From: an uncultured Pelagibacteraceae bacterium
GTDB lineage: Bacteria > Pseudomonadota > Alphaproteobacteria > Pelagibacterales > Pelagibacteraceae
Direction: 5' to 3'
DNA: 64,000 bases
Assembly: GCA_902619925.1 (NCBI GenBank)
Contig: CACNFY010000004.1
Coordinates: 1-64,000 of the forward strand
The position numbers and the translations under genes were made by a program. Every line of letters begins with the position of its first letter. The stretch's first letter is position 1. Positions 10,315 to 21,756 of this stretch are shown here, piece after piece. Below the pieces are notes generated by a model. That model did no database searches and was not told the origin of the DNA. It was given only the letters and a program-made list of their open reading frames with translations.

Positions 10315-11915
10315 TAATTGCTTGCAGGTGCATTATCTTTAAATAATTTATAATCCAAACTATCTACTAATGCTCTAAAAGATGCTTCAATAATATTGGG
10401 TGAAACACCAATTGTAAACCAGTTCTTACCTTTTGAATCTGTACTTTCAATTGAAACTCTAGTTACTGCTTCGGTACCTGTATTTAAAATTCTTACTTTA
10501 TAATCAACTAATTTTAAGTCTTTTAAATAATCTGCATACTTTTCGAGTTTATCAACATTATTTCTTATTGCATTATCTAAAGCGTGTACCGGGCCATTAC
10601 CCTCACCTTCACAAATTATTTTATCTCCATCAACCTCAAGTTTTGCTTTTGCTTTAGAAATAATTTTATCTTGATTGTTTTTTGTTACAGATACATCGTA
10701 CTCTTTTATTGAAATATATCTGGGTATTTTAGCAATAATTCTTCTAGCCAATAATTCAAATGATGCATCTGCACCGTCGTAGCTATAACCTATAAACTCT
10801 CTGTCTTTTACTTCCTCTAACAATTTTTTTATTTTTGGGTCATTTTCAGCAAGTTCAATTCCTATAGTTTTTAGTCTAGACATTATGTTTGATCTTCCAG
10901 ATTGGTCTGAAACAACTATATTTCTGCTATTACCAATAATCTCAGGATCTACGTGTTCATATGTTTTTGGATCTTTTTGTACAGCTGACACATGTAATCC
11001 ACCTTTATGAGAAAATGCAGCTGCTCCAACATATGGTAAATGTTTATTTGGCTTTCGATTTAGTATTTCATCAAGTAGCCTAGAACATTGTGTAATATTT
11101 TTTAAATTATTATGTTTAATATTCATCTCAAATTGATCTGAGAATTCTTTTTTTAAATGAAATGTAGGTATTAAAGACATTAAGTTAGCGTTTCCACATC
11201 TTTCTCCTAAACCATTTATTGTCCCTTGAACTTGTCTTGCTCCAGATAAAACTGCTGCGATCGAATTTGCGACAGCATTTCCAGTGTCATTATGTGCATG
11301 GATACCTAAATTCTTTCCTGGTATAGATTTTTTGACTTCTTTAACTATTTCGCTTACTTCATGAGGCAAAGTTCCACCATTAGTATCACATAAGATAATC
11401 CACTTAGCTCCATTATCGTATGCTGCCTTTATACAATCTAATGCATATTTTGGATTTGATTTATATCCATCAAAGAAATGTTCAGCATCAAACATGAATT
11501 CTTTATTATTTTTAACGAAGTGTTTTGTGGTTTCTTTTATATTTTCTAAATTTTCTTCATTTGAAATTCCTAAAGCGACATCAACATGATAGTCCCAAGA
11601 TTTTCCCACTAAACAAACTGCATTTGTGTTAGAGTTAAGAATTGCGGATAGCCCTGGATCATTTTCAGCACTTCTTCCTGTTTTTTTTGTCATTCCAAAA
11701 GCTGTGAAGGTAGAATTTTTTAGATTAAGGCCTTTTTGAAAAAATTCTGTGTCTGAAGGATTAGCCCCAGGCCATCCTCCCTCAATATAATCAACACCTA
11801 AATTATCTAATGCATGCGCAATTTTAGTTTTTTCATCTATTGAAAAATGTACTCCTTGAGTTTGCGCACCATCTCTAAGAGTTGTATCAAATATGTATAG
11901 TCTTTCCTTGCTCAT
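10314..11915 (-). CDS. cimA: citramalate synthase (CimA; LeuA-like)
   Basis: ORF; LYIFDTTLRDGAQTQGVHFS, GIHAHNDTGNAVANSIAAV, GLGERCGNANL; long C-terminal regulatory domain. Confidence 0.88.
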   Translation of the reverse strand: MSKERLYIFDTTLRDGAQTQGVHFSIDEKTKIAHALDNLGVDYIEGGWPGANPSDTEFFQKGLNLKNSTFTAFGMTKKTGRSAENDPGLSAILNSNTNAVCLVGKSWDYHVDVALGISNEENLENIKETTKHFVKNNKEFMFDAEHFFDGYKSNPKYALDCIKAAYDNGAKWIILCDTNGGTLPHEVSEIVKEVKKSIPGKNLGIHAHNDTGNAVANSIAAVLSGARQVQGTINGLGERCGNANLMSLIPTFHLKKEFSDQFEMNIKHNNLKNITQCSRLLDEILNRKPNKHLPYVGAAAFSHKGGLHVSAVQKDPKTYEHVDPEIIGNSRNIVVSDQSGRSNIMSRLKTIGIELAENDPKIKKLLEEVKDREFIGYSYDGADASFELLARRIIAKIPRYISIKEYDVSVTKNNQDKIISKAKAKLEVDGDKIICEGEGNGPVHALDNAIRNNVDKLEKYADYLKDLKLVDYKVRILNTGTEAVTRVSIESTDSKGKNWFTIGVSPNIIEASFRALVDSLDYKLFKDNAPASN

Positions 11916-13270
11916 TTTATTTTCCAGATTGTTTTACCATCTTTATCTTCAATTAAAACACCTTTGTCCAAAAGCTCTTTTCTGATTTTGTCAGCTAAAC
12001 TGTAATTTTTATTAGCCCTTGCTTCATTTCTTTTATCAATCAATATGTTTATTTCTGCCTCTGAAATATCCATTTTACTTTTTTTAAAAGATAACCAATC
12101 ATCTTTACTCTCCTGTAAAAGTCCTACAAAATTACATCCTGCTATAAATTTTTCTTTGTCTTGTTGGTTTCCAGACTTCGCTTTATCAAATAATTTATGA
12201 AGTACAGATATATAACCTGGCGTATTTAGATCGTCATATAATGGCATTAAATCATCATCATCAATTAAAACTTTTTTTTCTAATTTAAGATAACAAGAAT
12301 ACCATTTATCTAAAGTTTTATAACATTCTTCCATTAATTGATCATTCCAATCTAAAGGCTGTTTGTAATGTGAGCTCATTAAAGCTAATCTCAAAACTTG
12401 ACCATTATATTTATTTTTTAAACTGTTAATCTTAAGAATATTACCTTGGGACTTAGACATTTTTTCTTTTGAAATTGTGATAAAACCATTATGAACCCAA
12501 TAATTTGCAAATTTTTTGTTATTTGCGCATACCGACTGAGCTATTTCATTTTCGTGATGAGGAAAAATTAAATCTCTTCCCCCACCATGTATATCAAATG
12601 TTTCACCTAAATATTTTTTTGACATCGCAGAACACTCTAGATGCCAACCGGGTCTTCCATTTCCCCAAGGAGATGGCCAATAAGGCTCATTTTCTTTAGA
12701 AGGTTTCCATAAAACAAAATCTTCAGGGTTATTTTTCTTCTCTGAAATATCTACTCTAGATCCAGCTATAAGATCCTCTAATTTTTTGTTTGAAAGCTTC
12801 CCATAATCTTTAAAACTTTTAACTTTAAAGTAGACATGTTTTTCACTTTCATATGCATATTCCTTGCTAATTAATTCGTCTATCATTTCAATCATTAATT
12901 TAATGTTTTCGGTTGCTTTTGGTTCGTGAGTTGGTATCTCGCAATTTAAATAACTACAATCATCATGAAAAGTTTTAGTAATTTTTTCAGTTAATTCAGA
13001 AATTGAAATATTTTTTTCTTTTGAGGAATTGATAATTTTATCATCTATATCGGTAATATTTCTTACATAAGTAACAAATTCTTTACCATATTTACATTTA
13101 AGTATTTTAAAAAGTAAATCAAAAACTACTATAGGTCTTGCATTTCCAATATGAGGATCATCATAAACTGTTGGTCCACAAACATACATTCCAATATTTT
13201 TTTTATCTAAAGGCTTAAAAATTTCTTTTTTGTTACCTAGACTGTTTGATAAAAATATTTCTTTATTCAT
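11912..13270 (-). CDS. cysS: cysteinyl-tRNA synthetase
   Basis: ORF; MYVCGPTVYDDPHIGNARP (HIGN), KEKMSKSQGN (KMSKS), GWHLECSAMS. Start trimmed to the ATG giving MNKEIFLSN. Confidence 0.95.
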   Translation of the reverse strand: MNKEIFLSNSLGNKKEIFKPLDKKNIGMYVCGPTVYDDPHIGNARPIVVFDLLFKILKCKYGKEFVTYVRNITDIDDKIINSSKEKNISISELTEKITKTFHDDCSYLNCEIPTHEPKATENIKLMIEMIDELISKEYAYESEKHVYFKVKSFKDYGKLSNKKLEDLIAGSRVDISEKKNNPEDFVLWKPSKENEPYWPSPWGNGRPGWHLECSAMSKKYLGETFDIHGGGRDLIFPHHENEIAQSVCANNKKFANYWVHNGFITISKEKMSKSQGNILKINSLKNKYNGQVLRLALMSSHYKQPLDWNDQLMEECYKTLDKWYSCYLKLEKKVLIDDDDLMPLYDDLNTPGYISVLHKLFDKAKSGNQQDKEKFIAGCNFVGLLQESKDDWLSFKKSKMDISEAEINILIDKRNEARANKNYSLADKIRKELLDKGVLIEDKDGKTIWKIK

Positions 13271-14928
13271 TAATTCCAATTCCTAAATCCGCTTGTAAGT
13301 GGGAATCTCCTATCTCTACCAAAAGCTTTATTGGTAACTTTGGGACCTGGAGCTGCTTGAAATCTTTTGTATTCTGATCTTGCTAAAAGTTGAGCAGTCT
13401 TTTCGACAACCTTTCTATCAAACCCTTTTGAGACAATTTTCTCGACAGAAATTTCATCTTCTACTAGCCCTTTTAAAATTTCGTCGAGAATATTATATTC
13501 AGGCAAACTATCTGTATCTTTTTGATTATCTCTTAGCTCTGCCGTTGGAGCTTTATTAATTATATTTAAAGGAATTACTTTTCCTTTTGGACCTTTAAAT
13601 AAATCTGAATAATTTTCATTTCTCCAATTACATAGTTTAAATACATCTGTTTTCCATACATCTTTAATTGGTGCATATCCTCCACACATGTCACCATACA
13701 GTGTAGAGTATCCAACTGCATATTCAGATTTATTTCCTGTGGCTAACACCATATAACCATATCTATTTGATAAAGCCATTAACAGCAAACCCCTTAATCT
13801 GGATTGTATATTTTCCTCTGTTATACCAGGCTCAAATTTTGGACCTTTAAAATCACCTAAGATATTTTCAACAATTTTCATTGCTTCACTTATTTTTAAA
13901 TTAGAATATTTTATATTTAATAATTTGGCCGCTTGTTTAGCATCATTTAAACTCTCATCTCCTGTGAATGGACTTGGTAACATTATTGCTTGAACCAGGT
14001 TTGGTCCAAAAGCATCTGTAGCGACGGCAGCTACCAAAGCAGAATCTACTCCACCTGATAAACCTAATATTACACCAGGAAATTTATTATTATTAACGTA
14101 ATCTCTAAGTCCTAAGACTAAAGCTTTATATAATCTCTCTGTGGAAGATGAACTATTATTTAAATTTCCTTGTCCAGACCATTTACCATTAGTTTTTTGG
14201 AAACTTATTTCAGCTGTTTCCTCTTTAAATTCTGAGGAATTATAAAATTTTTTTCCGTCATGATTTAGTGCGAATGATGAACCATCAAAAATAAGTTCAT
14301 CCTGACCTCCAGTTCTATTCAAATATACTATTGGAAGTTTAGTTTCACTGACTCTGAGCTTAGCAACACTTTCTCTCTCCTCATTTTTTGAAACTGTGAA
14401 TGGTGAAGCGTTAATTGCTATTATTATTTCAGCACCAGATTTTGACAATCTTTCTAACACTGTTTTTTCCCATATATCCTCACAAATTGGTAAACCAAAT
14501 TTAACACCTTTAATATCTACACAATCTTCTAATGAGCCTTGTTTAAATATTCTTTGTTCATCAAATACACCTGTATTTGGTAATTCATATTTATCTTTAA
14601 TCGAACTTATTTTACCATTTTCAATAACAAATACTGAATTTTTAATACTTTTCTTATCTTTCCTTGGCGCACCTACAATTATCGCAGATTTTTTATCCTT
14701 TGTGCTATCAGCAAGTTTATGTATTTCGTTTTCAACTAAATTTAAAAAATCTTCTCTTAATACTAAATCATCAATTGGATAACCAGATACATAAAGCTCT
14801 GGTGCTACTAAAATATCTACATCTTCACCTAATCCTGATCTTATAGATATTAATTTATCAATATTACCAGAAACATCACCAACAAGTGGATTAAGTTGTG
14901 CAAGAGCAATTTTAAGTTTTTTGTCCAT
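13270..14928 (-). CDS. nadE: glutamine-dependent NAD+ synthetase
   Basis: ORF; N-terminal nitrilase-type amidase (LKIALAQLNPLVGDV...LPICEDIW) plus C-terminal GLSGGVDSALVAAVA. Confidence 0.94.
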   Translation of the reverse strand: MDKKLKIALAQLNPLVGDVSGNIDKLISIRSGLGEDVDILVAPELYVSGYPIDDLVLREDFLNLVENEIHKLADSTKDKKSAIIVGAPRKDKKSIKNSVFVIENGKISSIKDKYELPNTGVFDEQRIFKQGSLEDCVDIKGVKFGLPICEDIWEKTVLERLSKSGAEIIIAINASPFTVSKNEERESVAKLRVSETKLPIVYLNRTGGQDELIFDGSSFALNHDGKKFYNSSEFKEETAEISFQKTNGKWSGQGNLNNSSSSTERLYKALVLGLRDYVNNNKFPGVILGLSGGVDSALVAAVATDAFGPNLVQAIMLPSPFTGDESLNDAKQAAKLLNIKYSNLKISEAMKIVENILGDFKGPKFEPGITEENIQSRLRGLLLMALSNRYGYMVLATGNKSEYAVGYSTLYGDMCGGYAPIKDVWKTDVFKLCNWRNENYSDLFKGPKGKVIPLNIINKAPTAELRDNQKDTDSLPEYNILDEILKGLVEDEISVEKIVSKGFDRKVVEKTAQLLARSEYKRFQAAPGPKVTNKAFGRDRRFPLTSGFRNWN

Positions 14929-15005
14929 AATTAAGATATAGTCACTTTATATAAATATTGTATAGAAATAATAGTCATACCTAATTATTGTTTTAAATTA
15001 GGCTT

Positions 15006-16385
15006 TTAAGAAGCCGCTTTAATAATATTTTTTGCGTAATTTGAATTCTTTTTAATTTCATCTGAAATTAAAAATGCCAATTCTAATGCTTGATCAGCAT
15101 TTAACCTAGGATCACAATGTGTATGGTATCTACTAGATAGATCTTGATCAGATATATTTTTAGCACCACCAGTGCACTCGGTTACATTTTGACCAGTCAT
15201 TTCGATATGTAGGCCTCCAGCATAAGACCCCTCACTTTGATGAACTTCAAAAACGTTTTTAACTTCATTTACCACATTGTTAAATGGTCTAGTTTTAAAA
15301 CCAGTAGTTGATACTAAAGTGTTTCCATGCATTGGATCACAAGACCAAATTACATTTAATCCCTCTTTTTTAATTCCTCTTATCAATTTAGGTAAAAATT
15401 TACCTACTTTGTCATGACCATATCTAGATATTAAAGTAATTTTCCCTTTTTCATTTTTTGGATTAATTTTTTCACAAATTTTAGCTATTTCATCAGCTTT
15501 AGATGTTGGTCCACATTTTATACCAATAGGATTTTCTATTCCTCTACAAAATTCAACATGTCCGCCATCTATTTGTCTAGTCCTATCTCCGATCCAAACA
15601 AAATGTGCTGATGTATCATGATATTCTCCTGTAGTAGAGTCAATTCTAGTCATGCTTTCTTCAAATGGTAAATGTAAAGCTTCGTGTGAAGTCCAAAAAT
15701 TTACAGTATACAATCTTCTATTAAATTCAGGTGTAATACCGCAAGCTTCCATAAATGCTAATGCGTCTGCAATCTTATCCTCTAATTCTTTAAACTTTTT
15801 TGCTTGTGGACTGGTTTTTATATAGCCTAAATTCCAAAGATGAACTTTCTTTAAATCTGCAAAACCACCATTAGAAAATGCTCTTAATAAATTTAAAGTG
15901 GAGGCTGATTGTGAATAAGCTCTAAATAATCTTTTAGGGTCAGGTCTTCTTAATTTTTCATCGAATTCAATGCTATTTATGTTATCACCTAAATAACTCG
16001 GAAGTTCCTTTTCACCTTGTTTTTCTGTGGGTGCACTTCTAGGTTTTGAGAATTGACCTGCAATCCTCCCAAGTTTAACAACTGGTAAAGAGGCAGAATA
16101 AGTTAAAACCAAAGACATTTGTAAAATTACTTTAAATGTATCTCTTATATTGTCTGGATGAAATTCTGCAAAACTCTCAGCACAATCTCCGCCTTGAAGT
16201 AAAAAAGCCTTACCGTCAACAACGTTAGCTAATTGATCTTTCAAATGTCTTGTCTCACCAGCGAAAACTAACGGTGGCGATGATTTCAATTTATTAAGAA
16301 CCATATTTAATTCCTTCTCATCTTCATAAGCAGGAATGTGTTTTACTGGATACTTTTTCCAACTATTTGTTTTCCAATTTTTCAT
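15006..16385 (-). CDS. class II 3-deoxy-7-phosphoheptulonate synthase
   Basis: ORF; LLQGGDCAESFAEF, RIAGQFSKPRSAPTE, GTNL-type ending LSSRYHTHCDPRLNADQALELAF; start trimmed to ATG 16385. Confidence 0.93.
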   Translation of the reverse strand: MKNWKTNSWKKYPVKHIPAYEDEKELNMVLNKLKSSPPLVFAGETRHLKDQLANVVDGKAFLLQGGDCAESFAEFHPDNIRDTFKVILQMSLVLTYSASLPVVKLGRIAGQFSKPRSAPTEKQGEKELPSYLGDNINSIEFDEKLRRPDPKRLFRAYSQSASTLNLLRAFSNGGFADLKKVHLWNLGYIKTSPQAKKFKELEDKIADALAFMEACGITPEFNRRLYTVNFWTSHEALHLPFEESMTRIDSTTGEYHDTSAHFVWIGDRTRQIDGGHVEFCRGIENPIGIKCGPTSKADEIAKICEKINPKNEKGKITLISRYGHDKVGKFLPKLIRGIKKEGLNVIWSCDPMHGNTLVSTTGFKTRPFNNVVNEVKNVFEVHQSEGSYAGGLHIEMTGQNVTECTGGAKNISDQDLSSRYHTHCDPRLNADQALELAFLISDEIKKNSNYAKNIIKAAS

Positions 16386-16420
16386 GTTCAACTCGTGATT
16401 GTTCTATCAAAGATTAATTA

Positions 16421-18238
16421 TTATTCAACTGTTACAGATTTGGCTAAATTTCTAGGTTTATCAATGTCACAATTCTTTAATAATGCAACGTGATAAGCCA
16501 AAAATTGAATTGGTATAGTCAATAGGAAAGCGCTGATATGAGATTGAAAATCTGGGAGTTCAAATTTAAACCTTATATTTTCACTTAAAGTTTTTGATTT
16601 GTCGTTTGAAATCATTAAGACTTTACCACCTCTAGCTATTACCTCTTGCATATTAGATATTGTTTTTTCAAAGTATCTATCTTTTGGGGCTAGCACTACT
16701 ATTGGCATACCATCTTCTATTAGGGCCAGAGGTCCATGTTTCATTTCACCTGCTGCATAACCTTCAGCGTGTATATAAGAAAGTTCTTTAAGCTTTAATG
16801 CTCCCTCCATAGCTATTGGATAAGAGTATCCTCTACCAAGATACATGGTACCTTTAGCATTAATAAAATCTCTTGCAATCTCCTGTACTTCTTTTTGTTT
16901 TGATAGGGTCTCTTTGATTAACTCAGGTAACTTTTTAATATCCTCTATCAATTTTTTAAGTATCTTAGAGTCTATATCTTTTCTGTCTTTAGAAATTTTT
17001 AATGTCAATAAAAGCAAAACTAACATTTGGCCCATAAATGCCTTAGTAGATGCTACACCTATTTCAGGGCCTGCATGAATTGGTAAGACGAAATCAGACA
17101 ATCTAGCTATTGAGCTTTCTACAACATTAACTATTCCACAGGTTTTTACGTTATTTTTTTTACATTTTTCAAGAGCTGCGTATGTATCAGCGGTCTCTCC
17201 AGACTGCGAAACAAATATATATAAATCATCTTTATTTAATTTAACATTTCTGTATCTAAACTCTGAAGCAATATCTGCCTCAACATCTATAGAGGTAAAT
17301 TCTTCAATCCAATATTTAGCCATTAGACAAGAGTGATAGGCTGTACCACAACCAATAAGTCTTATTTTATTTATTTTATTTGGATCTATTGGAATATTAT
17401 AGATATTAATTTCATTTCTAGATTTATCTAAATACTCATTTAAACATTTTTTAATTGTAAGATTTTGCTCATCGATTTCCTTTGACATAAAATCTTTAAA
17501 ATCTCCCTTATCAACAATATTTTCTTCATTTGACAACTCAAAAACTTCTTTATTAATTTTGTTTTTATTGCTGTTATAAAATTCTACTTTCTCTTTTGAT
17601 AAAAGACAGAAGTCACCATCATCTAAGTAAGATATTTTATTTGTCATAGTTTTTAGCGCATATGAATCTGAGCCAATAAAATTTTCATTGTGACCATATC
17701 CAACTGCCAAAGGGCTTCCTCTTCTTGCTCCTACAACTAAATTTTTATAATTTTTAAAAATTACACCTAAAGCAAAACTTCCAATCAATTTATTTAAAGT
17801 TTTATATATACTGTCAACGAGATTTTCAGATTTGAGGAAGTCTGTGAGAATTATAGTTATAACCTCAGTATCTGTTTGAGATTTAAATGTATAGCCTTTG
17901 GTTTCATATTCTTTTTTTAATTTATCTGAATTTTCAATAATGCCATTATGAACAACAGAAACCTGATCTGTTGAATGTGGGTGTGCATTAATTTGATTTG
18001 GCACACCGTGAGTAGCCCAACGGACATGTCCTATACCCAAATCACCGACTGAAGGATTCTGAAATAAAATTTTTTCTAAATTTTCTACTCTTCCCGAGCA
18101 CTTTTTTTCATCAATAAATCCATTATTTAAAGTAGATATTCCCGCAGAGTCATATCCTCTATACTCTAACTTTTTTAGAGCATTAATAATGCTTGAGGAT
18201 ACAGATTTATTACTTACTATTCCTACTATTCCACACAT
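16421..18238 (-). CDS. glmS: glutamine-fructose-6-phosphate aminotransferase (isomerizing)
   Basis: ORF; MCGIVGIVSNK, LEYRGYDSAGI, SIS domains SQSGETADTYAAL, C-terminal DKPRNLAKSVTVE. Confidence 0.96.
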   Translation of the reverse strand: MCGIVGIVSNKSVSSSIINALKKLEYRGYDSAGISTLNNGFIDEKKCSGRVENLEKILFQNPSVGDLGIGHVRWATHGVPNQINAHPHSTDQVSVVHNGIIENSDKLKKEYETKGYTFKSQTDTEVITIILTDFLKSENLVDSIYKTLNKLIGSFALGVIFKNYKNLVVGARRGSPLAVGYGHNENFIGSDSYALKTMTNKISYLDDGDFCLLSKEKVEFYNSNKNKINKEVFELSNEENIVDKGDFKDFMSKEIDEQNLTIKKCLNEYLDKSRNEINIYNIPIDPNKINKIRLIGCGTAYHSCLMAKYWIEEFTSIDVEADIASEFRYRNVKLNKDDLYIFVSQSGETADTYAALEKCKKNNVKTCGIVNVVESSIARLSDFVLPIHAGPEIGVASTKAFMGQMLVLLLLTLKISKDRKDIDSKILKKLIEDIKKLPELIKETLSKQKEVQEIARDFINAKGTMYLGRGYSYPIAMEGALKLKELSYIHAEGYAAGEMKHGPLALIEDGMPIVVLAPKDRYFEKTISNMQEVIARGGKVLMISNDKSKTLSENIRFKFELPDFQSHISAFLLTIPIQFLAYHVALLKNCDIDKPRNLAKSVTVE

Positions 18239-18241
18239 ATT

Positions 18242-18865
18242 CTACTTTTTCTTTCTTTTATAATTTTTAGTTTCTTGTTGATTAGCTCTAGTTAGTGCGA
18301 GGGATTTTGCTTTTACTCTTTTTGTAATGACTGATCCTGCCCCTATAACACTATTTTCTTCCAAAGTAACCGGAGCGACTAATGAGGTATTTGATCCAAC
18401 AAATACATTATTTTTAATATTAGTTTTATATTTTTTAACACCATCATAATTACAAGTAATTGTTCCAGCTCCAATATTAACCTTTGAACCTAAACTTGAA
18501 TCACCTATGTAGGATAAATGGTTAACTTTGGAGCTTTTACCGATTGTACTTTTTTTCACTTCCACAAAATTTCCAATTTTTGATCCAGATAATATTTTTG
18601 TTCCTGGTCTTAACCTTGCATATGGTCCTACTGTAACATTGTTTTCTATCTTGGTATTTTCTAAATGTGAAAAAGAATAAATTTTTACATTATTCTTAAT
18701 ATCTACCTTTTTTCCAATTACAACATAAGGATCAATTGTAACGTTTTTACCAATCTTGGTATCTTTAGAAAAAAAAATAGTTTCAGGTGCAATCATTTTG
18801 ACACCTTTTTTTAAAAATTTGTTTCTTAGGGCTTTTTGTTGTTTTATTAAATCGTTTTGTTTCAT
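18242..18865 (-). CDS. GlmU C-terminal-like left-handed beta-helix N-acetyltransferase (no uridyltransferase domain)
   Basis: ORF of 207 aa; [70 protein letters not shown]; directly downstream side of glmS. Only the linker and acetyltransferase part is present. Confidence 0.85.
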   Translation of the reverse strand: MKQNDLIKQQKALRNKFLKKGVKMIAPETIFFSKDTKIGKNVTIDPYVVIGKKVDIKNNVKIYSFSHLENTKIENNVTVGPYARLRPGTKILSGSKIGNFVEVKKSTIGKSSKVNHLSYIGDSSLGSKVNIGAGTITCNYDGVKKYKTNIKNNVFVGSNTSLVAPVTLEENSVIGAGSVITKRVKAKSLALTRANQQETKNYKRKKK

Positions 18866-18935
18866 TTGATATTTGGCTTATAGTTAAGTAAATAAGTAAT
18901 TTAATTCACAAATTATTTCTTAATAATACTTTTAT

Positions 18936-19625
18936 ATGGCACAAAAATTTACATTATTATTTGATCTTGACGGTACTTTAGCAGATACAGCGCCAGATCT
19001 TATGAAGGCTCACAATCATGTAATGAATAAATTTGGCTATTCATCAAAAAATATGGACGAGATAAGAAATTTGGTGGGTAGAGGTGCTGCTGTTATGATC
19101 GGTAGATCAATTTGGGGCTCGGCAAGAAAAGAATTATCCAAAATATCTGATGAAAAAATAAAAAAAGATATGACGAAAGAATTTATAAAATTTTATGAAA
19201 ATAATTTAGTTGTCGAGACGCAGTTATTAAAAGGAGTTGAAAACTTTTTGCTTTGGGCAAAATCAAACAACATATCAATGGGGGTATGTACAAATAAACA
19301 AGAACATCTTGCAATAGAGCTGTTGAAAAAAATAAATATTTATGATTTTTTTGAATATATCGCTGGGGGTAATACATTTGATTTTTGTAAGCCAGATCCA
19401 AGACATATAACAAATATGGTTGAAATAATGAGAGGAGATATAAGAAAAACAATTATGATTGGGGACAGTGAAAATGATGCTGACGCAGCAAAATCTGCTG
19501 GGGTACCAATGATATTAGTTGAAGACGGTTATACTGAAAAAAGAATTGATCAGATATATCATAATCATCTAATCAAAGATTTTGTAGGTCTCGAAAACAT
19601 AGTTTTAAAATATTTGAATGATTGA
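18936..19625 (+). CDS. gph: HAD-family phosphoglycolate phosphatase
   Basis: ORF; LLFDLDGTLADTAPDL, MGVCTNKQ, KPDPRHI, MIGDSENDADAAKSAGVPMILV. Confidence 0.9.
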   Translation: MAQKFTLLFDLDGTLADTAPDLMKAHNHVMNKFGYSSKNMDEIRNLVGRGAAVMIGRSIWGSARKELSKISDEKIKKDMTKEFIKFYENNLVVETQLLKGVENFLLWAKSNNISMGVCTNKQEHLAIELLKKINIYDFFEYIAGGNTFDFCKPDPRHITNMVEIMRGDIRKTIMIGDSENDADAAKSAGVPMILVEDGYTEKRIDQIYHNHLIKDFVGLENIVLKYLND

Positions 19626-20220
19626 TTTTAATATTTTAATTGCTTTAATAAGTTACTACTTTGTAATGTATGTTACCCCTGGACCAAATAATGCTATGGT
19701 TCTTGCCTCGGGATTAAAATTTGGTTTTAATAGAACTATTCCACACATTTCTGGAATAACAATTGGACATGTTAGTCAATTGATTTTAGTTTGTTTTGGT
19801 CTAGGTAAAATATTTCAAGTTTTTCCGAACCTACAAAACATTTTAAAAATTCTTTGTGCAATATATCTATTATATCTCGGATACAAAATAATTGGATCAT
19901 TTAGCAAAATTAAAGAAGATGGTTCTAAACCTTTAAAATTTTATGAAGCTGCACTTTTTCAAATTGTTAATCCTAAAGCATGGACAATTTCAAGTATGGC
20001 TGCATCAGGCTTTTTGCCAGAAGATGGCAGTTTAATATTATCTATACTTTTCATTAGTTTTGTAGCTCTTGTAATTTGTCCAATTTCAATTACACCATGG
20101 GCAGCATTTGGTTCTGCAATTAAAAATTTAGTGAAGAACAACAAAATAAAAGTATTTATTGAGTATTTTTTAGCTTTTTTACTTTTAATTACTGCAATTT
20201 TGATTGTATTAGATAAATAA
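19618..20220 (+). CDS. LysE family translocator
   Basis: ORF; YVTPGPNNAMVLASGLKFGFNRTIPHISGITIG, multiple hydrophobic segments. Confidence 0.87.
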   Translation: MIDFNILIALISYYFVMYVTPGPNNAMVLASGLKFGFNRTIPHISGITIGHVSQLILVCFGLGKIFQVFPNLQNILKILCAIYLLYLGYKIIGSFSKIKEDGSKPLKFYEAALFQIVNPKAWTISSMAASGFLPEDGSLILSILFISFVALVICPISITPWAAFGSAIKNLVKNNKIKVFIEYFLAFLLLITAILIVLDK

Positions 20221-20253
20221 TTATTTATTAGTAATAACTTTCAAGGAGTTAAA

Positions 20254-21756
20254 TTGATAATTCATAATATAAAAGTTTATCCGTCCAAAATTTATTTACC
20301 AAAAAAAAAGCAGCTCGCTTGGAAAATTGCAGAAATTGCTACTGACAATGCAAAATTAAATAATAATTCAATTGAAATGGCTATTAACAGAATTATTGAT
20401 AATGCATCAGTTGCTATTGCCTCATTAAATAGAAAATCAGTAATAGCCTCAAGGGAAATGGCTTTAAAACATCCTAAAAAATATGGTGCAACTATTTTTG
20501 GAGTTAGCTCCAAATATCTCTTTGATAGTGAGTGGTGCGCCTGGACAAATGGTACAGCAGTTAGAGAACTTGATTTTCATGATACATTCTTAGCAGCTGA
20601 TTATAGTCATCCTGGTGATAATATTCCTGCCCTTTTAGCTGTTGCTCAACAAAAAAACAAAAGTGGTTTAGATTTATTAAGAGGTATAATTACCTCTTAC
20701 GAGGTTCAGGTGAATCTTGTAAAAGCCATTTGTTTACATAAACATAAAGTAGATCACATTGCACATTTAGGTCCAAGCGTAGCAGCAGGAATTGGAGCTA
20801 TGCTAAAGTTAAGTACAGAAACAGTCTATCAGGCAATTCAACAATCATTACACACAACAATATCAACAAGACAATCGAGAAAAGGAGAAATTTCAAGTTG
20901 GAAAGCATTTGCTCCAGCTCATGCAGGTAAACTTGCAATAGAGGCTATAGATAGAGCAATGAGGGGTGAAGGTGCACCAAGTCCAATTTACGAGGGCGAA
21001 GACAGCGTTATAGCAAGAATTTTAGATGGAAAAAAAGCAAAATATAAAGTTCCTCTACCAAAAATTAAAGAGCCAAAAAAAGCAATTCTTGAAACCTATA
21101 CAAAAGAATATTCTGCAGAGTATCAAGCTCAAGCAATTATAGATATTGCAAAAAAATTAAATAAAAAAATTGTTGATCTAAAAAATTTAAAAAAAATTGA
21201 TATTTATACTAGTCATCATACACATTACGTTATTGGAACAGGTGCAAACGATCCTCAAAAAATGGATCCAAAAGCTAGTAGAGAAACATTAGATCACTCA
21301 ATTATGTACATCTTTGCGGTAGCATTAGAAGACGCTAATTGGCATCATGTGAAGTCCTATAGCAAATCAAGAGCTAACAAAAAAAGTACTATTAAAATCT
21401 GGAAATCTATTAAGACACATGAAGATAAAAAATGGACAAAAAAGTATCATGATCCAAATCCAAAAAAGAAATGTTTTGGAGCTAAAGTAATTGTAACAAT
21501 GAATAATGGTAAAAAATATATAGAGGAATTAGAAAGAGCAGATGCACATCCATATGGTGCTAGACCATTTAAAAGAGAAAATTATATTAATAAATTTAAA
21601 ATTTTAACAAAAAATATAATTTCTAATAAGGAGAGCGAAAGATTTTTAAGAGATGTTCAAAATTTAAAAGGAATAAAAACTGGTCAATTAAGAAAATTAA
21701 ATATTGAAATAAAAAAATCTAAACTAAAGAGAAATACAAAAGAAGGTATCTTTTAA
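20254..21756 (+). CDS. prpD: 2-methylcitrate dehydratase (MmgE/PrpD), TTG start
   Basis: [39 protein letters not shown] Shine-Dalgarno-like upstream of TTG at 20254; followed by prpB and prpC. Confidence 0.92.
   Translation: MIIHNIKVYPSKIYLPKKKQLAWKIAEIATDNAKLNNNSIEMAINRIIDNASVAIASLNRKSVIASREMALKHPKKYGATIFGVSSKYLFDSEWCAWTNGTAVRELDFHDTFLAADYSHPGDNIPALLAVAQQKNKSGLDLLRGIITSYEVQVNLVKAICLHKHKVDHIAHLGPSVAAGIGAMLKLSTETVYQAIQQSLHTTISTRQSRKGEISSWKAFAPAHAGKLAIEAIDRAMRGEGAPSPIYEGEDSVIARILDGKKAKYKVPLPKIKEPKKAILETYTKEYSAEYQAQAIIDIAKKLNKKIVDLKNLKKIDIYTSHHTHYVIGTGANDPQKMDPKASRETLDHSIMYIFAVALEDANWHHVKSYSKSRANKKSTIKIWKSIKTHEDKKWTKKYHDPNPKKKCFGAKVIVTMNNGKKYIEELERADAHPYGARPFKRENYINKFKILTKNIISNKESERFLRDVQNLKGIKTGQLRKLNIEIKKSKLKRNTKEGIF

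Noticed and set aside
14396-14846. 128-aa and 60-aa plus-strand ORFs inside nadE
   Set aside because: Antisense shadows of the nadE coding frame with no family features.
14955-15006. CCTAATT...AATTAGG inverted repeat between DAHP synthase and nadE
   Set aside because: AT-rich, imperfect, no following U-tract in the direction of transcription; too weak to call a terminator.
16385-18420. Possible glmS ribozyme/riboswitch near glmS
   Set aside because: The gap to the upstream gene is only 3 bp and no ribozyme-like structure is visible; glmS ribozymes are characteristic of Firmicutes.
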